A stretch of DNA of 48,255 bases from RGIG9079 sp964567845 (GCA_964567845.1 CAZMOG010000006.1:1-48255), one strand, 5' to 3'. Counted from the stretch's first letter, positions 32,801 to 41,650 are shown. Notes: generated by a model not told the origin, from the letters alone. Numbers and translations are program-made.

Positions 32801-34030
32801 CAAATTAAACACTCCATCGTTACCCTGTAGGTAAGATGGTGCAAAGATTACCCTAACGTTGTCGTCGGGATTATTGTATAATCCTCTCTCTGCCATTTTG
32901 TTAAGAACAGCATCATATTGAGGATAGTTTAAGTAATGGGTCAAATTGTGAATTCCGCTCTGCTCGGGATTGTTGGGCCCTGCTTGATCACCCGGAACAA
33001 GTATGAATGCAACAACCTTGCGCTTTAGATCGGAATTGTTCTTCAACTCGCTCAATGCATCGATGAAGACATCAATACCCTTATTCTTAAACTCATATCT
33101 TCCGCCAATTCCAACAAATGCAGTATTGTCGTCAACCTCGGTTCCTAAAACATTGGTTGCGACACGCTTCAAACACTCTCTTGCTGTAGCATACTTGGCG
33201 TTGTACTCCTCCTGTGTTGCAGGGGTGAATCCCGGTTCAAATCCATTAGGAGTTACAATATCTACAGGCTTGCTTAAAAAGTGCGCGCACTCTACAGCAG
33301 TTATATCACTAACCGTTGTAAAGGCATCGGCATTTGTTGCAGCACACTTCTCCAATGACTGTTTTGCCACAACATTGAATCGATGTGCAATTTCATCGGG
33401 ATTGTAGCTCTGCATATCTCCATACAATGGAAGATAGTTTCCTGCTACACAACGTCCCAATACCGTTGCGTGGGTTGTAAATACAGTTCCGATTTGTGGC
33501 ATTGCACTACGCAAATACAACACTCCGGCACCGGTCATCCATTCATGGAAATGTGCAACCGCTCTTGTCTCCGATGTTGCGTGGAAACGCACAAAACTCT
33601 CGATTACTTTGGCAGAGGCATATCCGAATAGTGCCGACTCTATATAATCCCACTGTCCGCTCAAAGAATCCAACTTGAACTCTTCCCAGAAGTTGGCGAA
33701 GATTTCATTTCTTTGAGACATGAATGTTGAAAAATCAACAAGGATAACTATTGGGTTACCCTTGATATTCCAACGTCCAACTTTTACTCTTAAACCTATA
33801 CTTTCAGCCTTGGCTTTCCATGCACGAAACAATCGTGGAACCTCGGTAAATTCCGGATTTGGAACCTCGGTGTTTCGCCATACGTCAGGGCCTATTAGGA
33901 TATGGTTCGCACCATATTCCTTGACCATGTTTAAGGCTTTGGTGGAAACCACAGTGTGGATTCCACCAACCTTATTACAAACCTCCCAGCTTACTTCAAA
34001 TAAATACGATGGTTGATTTTCGTTTTCCAT
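29819..34030 (-). CDS. Fused GT3 glycogen synthase and alpha-glucan phosphorylase (GT35)
   Basis: This 1403-residue protein joins two normally separate enzymes. Residues 1 to about 540 are a eukaryotic-type GT3 glycogen synthase, with the donor-binding K20-V-G-G motif and the E-x7-E motif in FPSYYEPWGYTPMESVAF. Residues 552-1403 are a DUF3417-type alpha-glucan phosphorylase, opening NNPTWVSVMVHRNIPEKLKGL, with YFSMEYALHTSLKIYSGGLG, HCNEGHAAF, and PLP lysine K1159 in SGTSGEKAAMNG. Met552 (ATG at 32377) stands exactly at the joint, where a free phosphorylase would start. Both halves appear complete. It is the last gene of the glycogen operon, 3 bp after the GH57 gene. Confidence 0.93.
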   Translation of the reverse strand: MENENQPSYLFEVSWEVCNKVGGIHTVVSTKALNMVKEYGANHILIGPDVWRNTEVPNPEFTEVPRLFRAWKAKAESIGLRVKVGRWNIKGNPIVILVDFSTFMSQRNEIFANFWEEFKLDSLSGQWDYIESALFGYASAKVIESFVRFHATSETRAVAHFHEWMTGAGVLYLRSAMPQIGTVFTTHATVLGRCVAGNYLPLYGDMQSYNPDEIAHRFNVVAKQSLEKCAATNADAFTTVSDITAVECAHFLSKPVDIVTPNGFEPGFTPATQEEYNAKYATARECLKRVATNVLGTEVDDNTAFVGIGGRYEFKNKGIDVFIDALSELKNNSDLKRKVVAFILVPGDQAGPNNPEQSGIHNLTHYLNYPQYDAVLNKMAERGLYNNPDDNVRVIFAPSYLQGNDGVFNLPYYDVLIGMDLTVFPSYYEPWGYTPMESVAFAVPTITTTLAGFGLWVNDYCKENHPGVEVIKRDDYNNQEVSNKIANSILAYTKMTPEQVSEIRRNAKEVSNIALWDNLVVHYKKAYELALEKAINRLNHLNIQVQDRSSYMEKQLTVNNPTWVSVMVHRNIPEKLKGLEEISKNLWWCWNDDAREMFRMVDYEAWKKYGHNPIAMLDSVSMSRLKALEADEKFMAMLDKVYAEFKAYMAEKPNATGGGVSYFSMEYALHTSLKIYSGGLGVLAGDYLKEASDKNTKMHAVGLLYRYGYFTQKLSAAGDQEAVYDAQDFMKLAAQPVLDENGNFILVTLPFPGRTLYARIWRVDVGRVELYLLDTDFGDNIKEDQSVTHHLYGGDWENRLKQELLLGCGGIQALRKLGIYNDTYHCNEGHAAFIGIERMKNYIQDDNLTFDQALEVVRSSSLFTTHTPVPAGHDAFDEDMLRTYMWHYTDLLKVNWEQIMGLGKLNGYDRGEKFSMSFLAANISQEINGVSMLHGKVSQDIFKCMWPGYTAAENHIGYVTNGVHFETWTNAAWKEIYYKEFGKDFPTHHYDKSCFDGIYNVSDEKVMSIRTSLRKRLIDRVIELLESGVTNSYFTPRQIVKIKETLRPDVLTIGFARRFATYKRAHLLFRNLDRLNEIVNNPERPVQFIFAGKAHPADKAGQDLIKRIVEISKYPQFIGKILFLPNYDMDLAKYLVQGVDVWMNMPTRPLEASGTSGEKAAMNGVMHFSVLDGWWVEGYRPDAGWMLQEKRTYENQGFQDELDSETVYNIIEDDIAPCFYDKNEKGISPSWVSFVKNTIAKVASNFTTNRMLIDYENQYYNPLCERYNKMIANNFELAKQVADWKKKVAQEWEHIEVAGFSFPDKASQSIALGNSYSADVTLEIGELDMNDLGVELVYAERENDKLNIKATYQFNAVSQADGKAVYHIEVTPDAPGEQMLAIRIYPKHPALVHRMDFPLVKWL

Positions 34031-34033
34031 AAA

Positions 34034-35299
34034 TTAGTCTTCTGTTTCTACCTTCTTCTTTCTGGTAGCTCTTTTCTTAGGAGCACTCTCCTCTTTAATT
34101 GCATCCTTCTCCTTCTGGTTAACTCTTGCAATCAAATCACTCAAAACGTTCATGTAGTTCATGAATGCCTCGTATGGAGTGTCGTATGGAGAGAAATATT
34201 TATGAATACCACCATCTGCAAACATCTTTGTACACATGTAGTAGAAGTGGTCACTTGCCTGCAAGCAGTCAAAGTCACGCTGAATTGACTCATCCTTCAA
34301 AGCAGCTACTCTTGCCTTTATTTTATACAACTCCTCGAATGCCTCGTTCTGAAGCTCATTACCCAACCATGCTGTCAAGTCACGCTCCTCATCTGCCCAG
34401 CTGATTGCAAATGGTACATGCAATGGAGCAACAGGCTGATGCTTTTTAGCTGTCTCGGCAGGAGTCAAGAACTCGAACTGGTTTGTCTTCAAGATAGCCT
34501 CTGGCAAGTTGTACATGAAATCAAAGATACCTGAATCGGCTGGCTGGTGCTCACCGAAGGTCTCGTAATCCATGAACAAGTTTACAACCTCACCATCCTT
34601 TGCTGTGCTTGATAACCATGAAGCATATTTGTCTGCTGTCAATGGCCACTGATCCCATGCTCTGTCAGAGAAACGGAATGCAATATCATCGCTCAAACCA
34701 TAGTTCTTAAGCAACAATTTCAACTTTGGATTGATAACGTTGGTGTAAACAAAGTTTGGACTCTTCCATCCCAAAATGTGACGAGCACCCTCGGTCAACA
34801 TTGTTGTGAATCCCATCTTCGCTACCATATCACCAATCTCGTCAGAGTATACCAACTCAGTGTTTCTGAAGGTTACAGGCTTAACACCGAATACCTCCTT
34901 CATCAAGTCGTCGTGACGCTTAACCTGCTTCTTGAACTCGGTAGCATCGACCAATGATGCCAATGAGTGAGAATAGGTCTCTGACAAAATCTCTACACAA
35001 CCTGTGTTTACCAATGCCTTGAAGCTCTCGATTACATCAGGAGCATACATACGGAACTGCTCGATTGCCATTCCGGAGATTGAGAATGCTACCTTGAATT
35101 GATTTCCATGTTTGGCAATCACATCCATCAATACCTTATTCATTGGCAAGTAGCAACGATCAGCTATCTTTCTTGTGAAAGAATAGTTTGCATACTCATC
35201 ATAGTAGTCATGACTCTTTCCTATATCGAAAAAGTGATATTGACGTAGCCTGATTGGTTGATGCACCTGAAAGTACAAGCATAAAGTCTTCTTATCCAT
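34034..35299 (-). CDS. GH57 family glycoside hydrolase (alpha-amylase/glucanotransferase type)
   Basis: This 421-residue protein begins CLYFQVHQPIRLRQY, holding the HQP of GH57 region 1. The likely nucleophile is E148 in FRNTELVYSD and the acid/base D244 in MDYETFGEH. No signal peptide is present, so it acts in the cytoplasm on glycogen-type alpha-glucans; amylase and 4-alpha-glucanotransferase activity cannot be told apart from sequence. The last 20 residues form a charged Lys/Arg-rich tail (KKRATRKKK), unusual for the domain. It lies 22 bp after the GT4 gene and 3 bp before the synthase-phosphorylase fusion. Confidence 0.9.
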   Translation of the reverse strand: MDKKTLCLYFQVHQPIRLRQYHFFDIGKSHDYYDEYANYSFTRKIADRCYLPMNKVLMDVIAKHGNQFKVAFSISGMAIEQFRMYAPDVIESFKALVNTGCVEILSETYSHSLASLVDATEFKKQVKRHDDLMKEVFGVKPVTFRNTELVYSDEIGDMVAKMGFTTMLTEGARHILGWKSPNFVYTNVINPKLKLLLKNYGLSDDIAFRFSDRAWDQWPLTADKYASWLSSTAKDGEVVNLFMDYETFGEHQPADSGIFDFMYNLPEAILKTNQFEFLTPAETAKKHQPVAPLHVPFAISWADEERDLTAWLGNELQNEAFEELYKIKARVAALKDESIQRDFDCLQASDHFYYMCTKMFADGGIHKYFSPYDTPYEAFMNYMNVLSDLIARVNQKEKDAIKEESAPKKRATRKKKVETED

Positions 35300-35321
35300 A
35301 ATATTTTAATTTTAATTATTG

Positions 35322-36608
35322 TTATCCAATCAAATTCTCATAAATTCCCTTCAATTTGTATGCGGCATTCTCCCATTTCAAGGTATTTACCTCATCCAAA
35401 CCATTTTTACCTGCAAACTGAGACAAAGCAGGATATGCCAACAAACCGTAAATTGCATCGGCCATTGCATCTACATCCCAATAGTCAACCTTAATGGCAT
35501 GTTGCAATACCTCGGCAACTCCACTCTGCTTAGAGATGATGGTTGGCACTCCTGAACGCATAGCCTCGAGTGGAGAGATTCCAAACGGCTCAGATACACT
35601 GGGCATTACATACACATCACTGTGAGCGAACATCTTTTGTACGTTTGCTCCACGCAAGAATCCTGTGAAGTGGAATTTTGTAGCAATCTTCAACTGAGCA
35701 ACACGACGGATTGAACTGTTCATCATATCTCCGCTACCAGCCATAACGAAACGTACATTTGGGAAACGCTTCAATACCTTGGCAGCAGCCTCGATAAAGT
35801 ACTCAGGTCCCTTCTGGAATGTGATACGACCAAGGAAAGTTACAATCTTCTCAGAAACACCACGCTCAACCTCCATGCTTGAATAAGACTGGAAGTCAAC
35901 AGCATTGTGAACTGTTATAACCTTGTTTGGATCAATTCCATAACGGTTGATTACTATATTTCTGGTCAAGTTACTTACGGTTACCACAGTATCGGCAGCC
36001 ATCATACCCTGACGCTCCAAATTATATACAATTGAGTTTACGTTCTCACCACTACGGTCGAACTCGGTAGCGTGTACGTGTACCACCAATTTCTTACCTG
36101 ATACCTTCTTCGCAGCAATTCCTGCAGCATAGGTCAACCAGTCGTGAGCATGGATAACATCGAACTCCTGCTGCTGAGCAATTGTAGCAGCAACAAGTGC
36201 ATATCTTGCAACCTCCTCGTATAGATTGGCTCCATACTTTCCAGAGAATTGATATTTGTTTTTCCATGAAATTTTCTGACCCTCTTTCTCTCCGCGAACG
36301 CTTTGGTTTACCTCGTTCTCGAAGGTCTCGGGATCCATATAAGGACGCAAGTTTGAACCGATCTCAAGGAAATTAATGTTGTTCCAGTACTCATCCATTG
36401 TATTGAACTCGTACAATGCTTCAACATCACTCGCATTGATAATCTTTGCAGAACGCTGATCCTCATCACCGCTTGCCTTAGGCATCACGAAGAGTACCTC
36501 CACGCCCTGCTTGGCCAATCCTCTGGTCAAACCGAGACATGCAGTTCCCAATCCTCCTGCAATGTGAGGGGGGAACTCCCAACCGAACATTAGAACTCTT
36601 GGCTTCAT
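35322..36608 (-). CDS. GT4 glycosyltransferase of the glycogen cluster
   Basis: This 428-residue GT-B glycosyltransferase starts at the ATG at 36608; a TTG three codons upstream was not used. The N-terminal domain opens VLMFGWEFPPHIAGGLGTACLGL, like starch and glycogen synthase-type enzymes. The C-terminal half has VTFLGRITFQKGPEYFIEAA, FAHSDVYVMPSVSEPFGISPLEAM (donor E-x7-E region) and GVAEVLQHA. Its place between debranching enzyme and GH57 enzyme argues for a role in alpha-glucan synthesis, perhaps priming or elongation, making it a second synthase beside the GT3 domain. The donor sugar nucleotide is unknown. Confidence 0.9.
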   Translation of the reverse strand: MKPRVLMFGWEFPPHIAGGLGTACLGLTRGLAKQGVEVLFVMPKASGDEDQRSAKIINASDVEALYEFNTMDEYWNNINFLEIGSNLRPYMDPETFENEVNQSVRGEKEGQKISWKNKYQFSGKYGANLYEEVARYALVAATIAQQQEFDVIHAHDWLTYAAGIAAKKVSGKKLVVHVHATEFDRSGENVNSIVYNLERQGMMAADTVVTVSNLTRNIVINRYGIDPNKVITVHNAVDFQSYSSMEVERGVSEKIVTFLGRITFQKGPEYFIEAAAKVLKRFPNVRFVMAGSGDMMNSSIRRVAQLKIATKFHFTGFLRGANVQKMFAHSDVYVMPSVSEPFGISPLEAMRSGVPTIISKQSGVAEVLQHAIKVDYWDVDAMADAIYGLLAYPALSQFAGKNGLDEVNTLKWENAAYKLKGIYENLIG

Positions 36609-36645
36609 AATTTTCAACTATTTATATTTTTCCTCAAAACGGTCA

Positions 36646-38598
36646 TTATTTCTTACGACCATAATCAACAATCAATGCTTTCATACGCAAAACCTCGCCC
36701 ACACTCCAAGCCTGTGAAATACATCCGTTTGGATTGTATGGTGGGTTTCCGTCGAATACCTCAGGCAATGAGCACAATCCGTAGTCGGTCATATCCTCCT
36801 GGAATCCTGCCATAATCTCTTTGGCTGTATCCAAGAATCTTGAACCGCGCAAACGGAACTGAGCCTCCATGTATGGACCAATCAACCATGGCCAAACTGT
36901 ACCCTGGTGATATGCCAAGTCGCGAGAGGTTTGATCTCCACGATAGAATCCCTTATATAATGGGTTTCTTGGAGACAATGTTCTTAGACCCTTAGGTGTA
37001 AGCAAGTGTCTTTGAACAATGGCAATTACTGCCTGTTTCTGGTTATCAGAAAGTGGGCTGTACTCAAGTGAGCAGGCAAAAATCTGGTTTGGACGGATGA
37101 ACATGTTCTTTCCGTTCTCGTCAACATAGTCTGCCAAATAGTACTCCTCCTCGTCCCAGAATGTCTTAACGAAACTATCCTTAACCAAGTCTGCAATGTG
37201 AGCCCAGTTCTTAACAAAGGTCATATCGCCATTAGCCTCGGCCAATTTCAATGTATAACAGATTGCGTTGTACCACAATGCGTTAACCTCAACAGCATAT
37301 CCTCCACGCTGTGTTACAGGCTCACCATTTACAATGGCATCCATCCAAGTGTATGCCTTTCCAGGCTCCTTGGCCCAAATCAAGCCGTTCGGATGCATTC
37401 CAACATACTCACTGATTCCGTTTCTGAACGCAGTAAGAATCTGCTTCATGCACTTACCGTATGATTTCCATACCTCAGTATCGTTCTTCAAAACCTTGCC
37501 ATACTCTTGAATAGCTTTAAAGTACCACATTGAAGAGTCAACTGAGTTATATGCACCTCCCATATTTGGGAACAAACCATCCTTCATACGCTTTGTCATG
37601 GTATCAAGAACAGCCTTACATACCGAAGTATCACGAACTGCAGTTGGAGTTCCATAGATTGTAATTCCCGGAAGAGATACGAATGTATCACGGCTCCAAG
37701 AACCGAACCATGGGTAACCTGCCATAATCTCGGTATTCTTACCCTGCTTTACAATGAACTGAGAAGCAGAATATCTCAAACAGTGGGTGGCATTGTCGCG
37801 AGGACTTCTCTCCTCAAGCAACTTCTGGAATTTAGATTTAAATCTGCTTGGAGTTGTTGCGTCGATTGATGCCGAGAATACCACACTCTCGCCCTTCTTA
37901 ATCGGGAACTCGAAGTAACCTGGGCTATACAAATCCTCTTGGTAGTCGTAACCACGCTCCTTCTCCTGCAAATACTCAACATTGTAATACCAGTCAGGAC
38001 TTGGAACAAACTCATTGGCTTTGTTCAACTGCATCTTCAACTGCGGGAAACCCTCATACATGCATGATGAAATTCCGTTGTCGATTGTCTGGTACTTTGT
38101 GTTTACATTCATATTTGCCTTTGACAAAGTATGAACATTTCTAAAGTTCAAGAAAGGTTTCAAACGAAGAGTTGTAGCCGAGTGCGCATCAAGCAAGGTA
38201 TAACGAATCAACACCTGAGCCTCGTTGTGTACCAATACAATCTCTTTTTTCAAATGCACTCCACCTACACGGTATGTAACGGTATAGATAGGCTCATACT
38301 CGAAGTCAACTATGTACTTGTGTCCACGTGGCTCAAAGTTTCCCGGCCAACGATGTACAGCCAAATTAAACGGCTGGCCGTGCTGAATGACAGTCTCATC
38401 GAGTGAAGACAACAACACATGATTCTCGCCACCGAAGTTCTCGATAGGCAGAACCAACAAGCCATGATACTTACGAGTATTGCAACATACGATTGTCGAT
38501 GAAAGGTAACCTCCTGCACGGTTAGTTGCTAGAAATTCCCTGTGCAAAGAGTACTCTAAGTTTACCAATTCATCTTTGTTAAAGTTCAAATAGGCCAT
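36646..38598 (-). CDS. Glycogen debranching enzyme (amylo-alpha-1,6-glucosidase type)
   Basis: This 650-residue protein has a GDE_N domain at about 15-235 (EFLATNRAGGYLSSTIVCCNTRKYHGLLV) and a GDE_C (alpha/alpha)6 barrel at about 270-645 (IMAGYPWFGSWSRDTFVSLPG, GGYAVEVNALWYNAI, HQGTVWPWLIGPY). It removes alpha-1,6 branch stubs from glycogen, completing breakdown with the phosphorylase domain of 29819-34030. There is no signal peptide. It starts 23 bp after the branching enzyme gene. Length and motifs match the archaeal/bacterial GDE type rather than GlgX. Confidence 0.94.
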   Translation of the reverse strand: MAYLNFNKDELVNLEYSLHREFLATNRAGGYLSSTIVCCNTRKYHGLLVLPIENFGGENHVLLSSLDETVIQHGQPFNLAVHRWPGNFEPRGHKYIVDFEYEPIYTVTYRVGGVHLKKEIVLVHNEAQVLIRYTLLDAHSATTLRLKPFLNFRNVHTLSKANMNVNTKYQTIDNGISSCMYEGFPQLKMQLNKANEFVPSPDWYYNVEYLQEKERGYDYQEDLYSPGYFEFPIKKGESVVFSASIDATTPSRFKSKFQKLLEERSPRDNATHCLRYSASQFIVKQGKNTEIMAGYPWFGSWSRDTFVSLPGITIYGTPTAVRDTSVCKAVLDTMTKRMKDGLFPNMGGAYNSVDSSMWYFKAIQEYGKVLKNDTEVWKSYGKCMKQILTAFRNGISEYVGMHPNGLIWAKEPGKAYTWMDAIVNGEPVTQRGGYAVEVNALWYNAICYTLKLAEANGDMTFVKNWAHIADLVKDSFVKTFWDEEEYYLADYVDENGKNMFIRPNQIFACSLEYSPLSDNQKQAVIAIVQRHLLTPKGLRTLSPRNPLYKGFYRGDQTSRDLAYHQGTVWPWLIGPYMEAQFRLRGSRFLDTAKEIMAGFQEDMTDYGLCSLPEVFDGNPPYNPNGCISQAWSVGEVLRMKALIVDYGRKK

Positions 38599-38621
38599 TT
38601 TATATTTTATTTATGTTCTTT

Positions 38622-40640
38622 CTAATCAATCTTTTTCAAAACAATAGCCGTACGCGCCGGCAAATAGAGTGACAAAATATTCTTTCCGTACTTTGGCTGT
38701 GTCAAATAGTCCACTGAATCGTCAATCTCGCCGTTACCGTCAAACTCCTTTGATTCGGTATCCAACAAAACCTTGTACTTCCCGGGCTCCACACCAAACT
38801 CATAATCTGTGTATGAGGTGGTTGACGCAAAATTGAACGCAAAGGTACAATTTTTACGCTTAAAAATCAATATCTGTCTTTCTATGTCTCTTACAATGGG
38901 TTCCGGGGTTCCTTCAAGAATATCATTACCAGAAATAAGTTCGATCATTGCCTTATCGAATTTACCCAAATATTGATATTTCAATGTAGGGTCATCAACC
39001 AGATTCCACTGGCGACGTGCATGGTCGTATGACCAGTTGTTTCCCTCGCGTGGGAAGTCGATCCACTCCGGATGGCCCCACTCGTTACCCATAAAATTCA
39101 AATATCCGTTACCTGCAGTTGCAATTGTAAGCAAACGAATCATTTTATGCAGTGCCATTCCACGAGATACTATCAAATTGCCGCGGAACACAGACATTTG
39201 ATCATACATCTCTTTGTCAAGCAAACGAAAAATCACTGTCTTATCGCCAACCATGGCCTGGTCGTGGCTCTCAACATAGCTGACAGTCTTCTCCTCCTTG
39301 CGCTTATTGGTCAACTCATAGAAAATATCACCTACATGCCAATCCTCATCGCGCTTATCCTCGATAAGTTTTATCCAGTAGTCGGGAACTCCCATACTCA
39401 TTCTGTAGTCAAAACCAATACCTCCATCACTAAGTGGCGATGCTAATCCAGGCATACCGCTCATATCCTCGGCAATTGTGATTGCATCGGGATTAACCTG
39501 ATGAATCAACTTGTTGGCCAACGACAAGTATGTGATAGCATCGGAATCCTGATTTCCATCATAATAGTACTTGTACTCGGTAAAGTCGCGTCCCAATCCA
39601 TGATCCCAATACAACATACTTGTAATTCCATCAAAACGGAATCCGTCAAAGTGATACTCCTCAAGCCAATATTTGCAGTTTGATAACAAGAAGCTGATAA
39701 CCTCATTTTTGCCGTAATTGAAGCAACGAGAGTTCCATAGCGAGTGGTTTCCACGCTCACCCTCGTAGAAGTATTGCGATAAATCACCGGCAAAATTGCT
39801 CAATCCCTCCTCCTCGTTCTTCACCGCATGACTATGAACCAAATCCAAAATCACTCTAATTCCATTTTTATGAGCCTCATTGATAAGCTTTTTCAGCTCC
39901 TCAGGTGTACCAAACCTTGAACTTACTCCAAAGAAATTACTTACCTGATAACCGAATGATCCGTAGTAGGGATGCTCCTGAATTCCCATCAACTGAATGG
40001 TGTTATATCCTGCCTCAACAATTCGTGGCAAAACATAGGCTCTGAACTCCTCAAAACTTGAAACTCGTTTCAACTCGGTACTCATTCCGATATGAGCCTC
40101 GTAAATCAACGGGTTTTTCAATTTCGGCAATTTTGTTTTGTTCCATTTGAATGGTTTAGGATTCCAAACCTGAGCGCAATAAATCTTTGTGTATTCGTCT
40201 TGTACCGCACGGATAACGTGACTTGGCAAACGGTGTCCCGCACCTCCGTTCCACTCTACCCACAAACGGTAAAGCATTCCATGTTGCAACGCATCCTTCG
40301 GCAAACGTATCTCCCAATTACCTCCTCCTATCGGATTCAAGGCATAACGAGCCTCGGTCTTGTACCAGTCATTAAACTCGCCTGTCAGGTAGATTGCAGT
40401 TGCATTCGGTGCCCACTCTCTGAAAACCCATCCATTCTCTTCGGCATGCAATCCGTAGTAGAGATGAGTGTTACAACAATCAGCCAAGGTTGTTTGGCCG
40501 TTTGTAAACTCTAACTCCTTCAGCACTACCTGTCTGTATCTATCAATCAAAACCCTTTCAAAAGGTTTCAAACCCGGATCGTTATCAATCAATCCGAGAC
40601 TCAAATCTCCTATCTTCATGGCTTGCTTAAAATTTTTCAT
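38622..40640 (-). CDS. glgB: 1,4-alpha-glucan branching enzyme (GH13)
   Basis: This 672-residue branching enzyme starts at ATG 40640. The frame extends 10 codons upstream only to a TTG, and an ATG at 40619 is also possible. A CBM48 domain at about 60-150 (GWVFREWAPNATAIYLTGEFNDW) precedes a GH13 barrel with nucleophile D337 (GFRFDGITSM), acid/base E391 (TIAEDMSG) and transition-state residue D460 (VESHDQAM). The wording is of the eukaryote-like GH13_8 group common in Bacteroidetes, not the E. coli GlgB group. It introduces alpha-1,6 branches into glycogen. It is the first gene of the five-gene glycogen operon, downstream of a 392-bp control region. Confidence 0.95.
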   Translation of the reverse strand: MKNFKQAMKIGDLSLGLIDNDPGLKPFERVLIDRYRQVVLKELEFTNGQTTLADCCNTHLYYGLHAEENGWVFREWAPNATAIYLTGEFNDWYKTEARYALNPIGGGNWEIRLPKDALQHGMLYRLWVEWNGGAGHRLPSHVIRAVQDEYTKIYCAQVWNPKPFKWNKTKLPKLKNPLIYEAHIGMSTELKRVSSFEEFRAYVLPRIVEAGYNTIQLMGIQEHPYYGSFGYQVSNFFGVSSRFGTPEELKKLINEAHKNGIRVILDLVHSHAVKNEEEGLSNFAGDLSQYFYEGERGNHSLWNSRCFNYGKNEVISFLLSNCKYWLEEYHFDGFRFDGITSMLYWDHGLGRDFTEYKYYYDGNQDSDAITYLSLANKLIHQVNPDAITIAEDMSGMPGLASPLSDGGIGFDYRMSMGVPDYWIKLIEDKRDEDWHVGDIFYELTNKRKEEKTVSYVESHDQAMVGDKTVIFRLLDKEMYDQMSVFRGNLIVSRGMALHKMIRLLTIATAGNGYLNFMGNEWGHPEWIDFPREGNNWSYDHARRQWNLVDDPTLKYQYLGKFDKAMIELISGNDILEGTPEPIVRDIERQILIFKRKNCTFAFNFASTTSYTDYEFGVEPGKYKVLLDTESKEFDGNGEIDDSVDYLTQPKYGKNILSLYLPARTAIVLKKID

Positions 40641-40838
40641 AAAAGTAGTGCAAACGTTAGCATTATCCAAATATTCCGCTTAAAAAATTTTAACAAAAAT
40701 TCACTAAATCCATTCAGTTCATTTTCGGTCCAATTTTACACTACGAAATTACAACAAAATGAGATAGTTATAAAAAATATTATTAAATAAGTGCCAAATA
40801 ATCGTGCGAAACGATTGCGATAATCGAAAATTCAAATT

Positions 40839-40852
40839 TTCAAACGTTTGAA
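40839..40852. promoter_or_regulatory. LacI-family-type operator palindrome
   Basis: TTCAAACGTTTGAA is a perfect 14-bp palindrome with the AAACGTTT core typical of LacI/GalR-family operators, which often control alpha-glucan and maltose genes. It lies 199 bp upstream of the glgB ATG. No LacI-family gene is in the window. Confidence 0.5.
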
Positions 40853-40984
40853 ACACTTTTTTCACAACATAACTTGTTGCATTTCAGAAAAACATTTCTC
40901 CCTGTAAAACGATTTCGAAAACTATCCCTACAACACAATCAGGGTAAAAATGCGTAAAATGCCCAAAATCATGATTCAATTTTC

Positions 40985-40992
40985 TATATTTG
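40985..40992 (+). promoter_or_regulatory. Probable -7 element of the WbqC gene
   Basis: TATATTTG matches TAnnTTTG and lies 40 nt before the ATG at 41033. No TTTG is present at the proper -33 spacing. Confidence 0.5.
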
Positions 40993-41032
40993 CACCCGAA
41001 AAACATAAACTTTTAGCGAACAAAATATAACC

Positions 41033-41650
41033 ATGGAGAAAGTCATTTTAAGCACCGCATATTTCCCCCCTATTCAATACATTTCAAAAATTTTCAGAGC
41101 AGAAAAAATAGAGCTTGAAGTGATGGAAAATTTCAGTAAACAGAGCTATCGAAACAGGTGCGAAATAATGACCGCAAATGGTATTCTACCACTAACCGTT
41201 CCTGTTGACCACGCCAACAGTGGTTTGCCTATTAAAGAAATGAAAATCAACTATATAAAGCCGTGGCAAAGACTACACATAAAGGGCATAAAGACTGCTT
41301 ATACTGCAGCTCCATACTTCGACTATTTTTTCGATGAAATTGCCCCGATTTTTGAAAGAAAAGACAAGTGGTTATTGGACCTGAACGAGGCCGCCTTGGA
41401 GACAATTCTGGAACTTTTAAAAATCAAAAAAAGCATTGTTGAAACTACCGATTTCATTAAAGAATATTCCACTGAAATTGCAGATTTCAGAAACGGTATC
41501 CACCCCAAACCTGCACACAGAATTCAGGATCCGGAATTCACTGCGATACCCTATCGTCAGGTCTTTTCAGACAAACAACCTTTTGCTCCAAATTTAAGCA
41601 TTCTTGATCTTCTTTTTTGTAAAGGATACGATGCTAAAAAGTTTCTGTAG
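41033..41650 (+). CDS. WbqC family protein
   Basis: This 205-residue cytoplasmic protein matches the WbqC family, with LSTAYFPPIQYISKI at the start, QSYRNRCEIMTANGILPLTVPV, INYIKPWQRLHIKGIKTAYTAAPYFDYFFDEI and the C-terminal YRQVFSDKQPFAPNLSILDLLFCKG. WbqC-like proteins were first noted in O-antigen gene clusters and may transfer groups to nucleotide sugars. Here the gene stands alone between the glycogen and cobalamin loci, so its substrate cannot be inferred. No clear terminator follows; a weak AGGAG/CTCCT hairpin lies about 30 nt downstream. Confidence 0.9.
   Translation: MEKVILSTAYFPPIQYISKIFRAEKIELEVMENFSKQSYRNRCEIMTANGILPLTVPVDHANSGLPIKEMKINYIKPWQRLHIKGIKTAYTAAPYFDYFFDEIAPIFERKDKWLLDLNEAALETILELLKIKKSIVETTDFIKEYSTEIADFRNGIHPKPAHRIQDPEFTAIPYRQVFSDKQPFAPNLSILDLLFCKGYDAKKFL

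Larger units (their letters stand above)
40641..41032. other. Control region between the glycogen operon and the WbqC gene
   Basis: No gene is present. The stretch is AT-rich with a cluster of dyads: GAAAATT-CA-AATTTTC (40826-40841), the palindrome at 40839-40852, CAACA (40865-40869) with TGTTG (40875-40879), and CGATT (40812-40816) with AATCG (40822-40826). A short direct repeat AAACGATTKCG occurs near 40809 and 40907. A WbqC promoter box lies at 40985-40992. No convincing promoter box was found for glgB. Confidence 0.6.

Noticed and set aside
40641..40670. Ten extra N-terminal codons for the branching enzyme from a TTG
   Set aside because: The start codon would be TTG and the extra residues do not resemble the family N-terminus; the ATG at 40640 is preferred.
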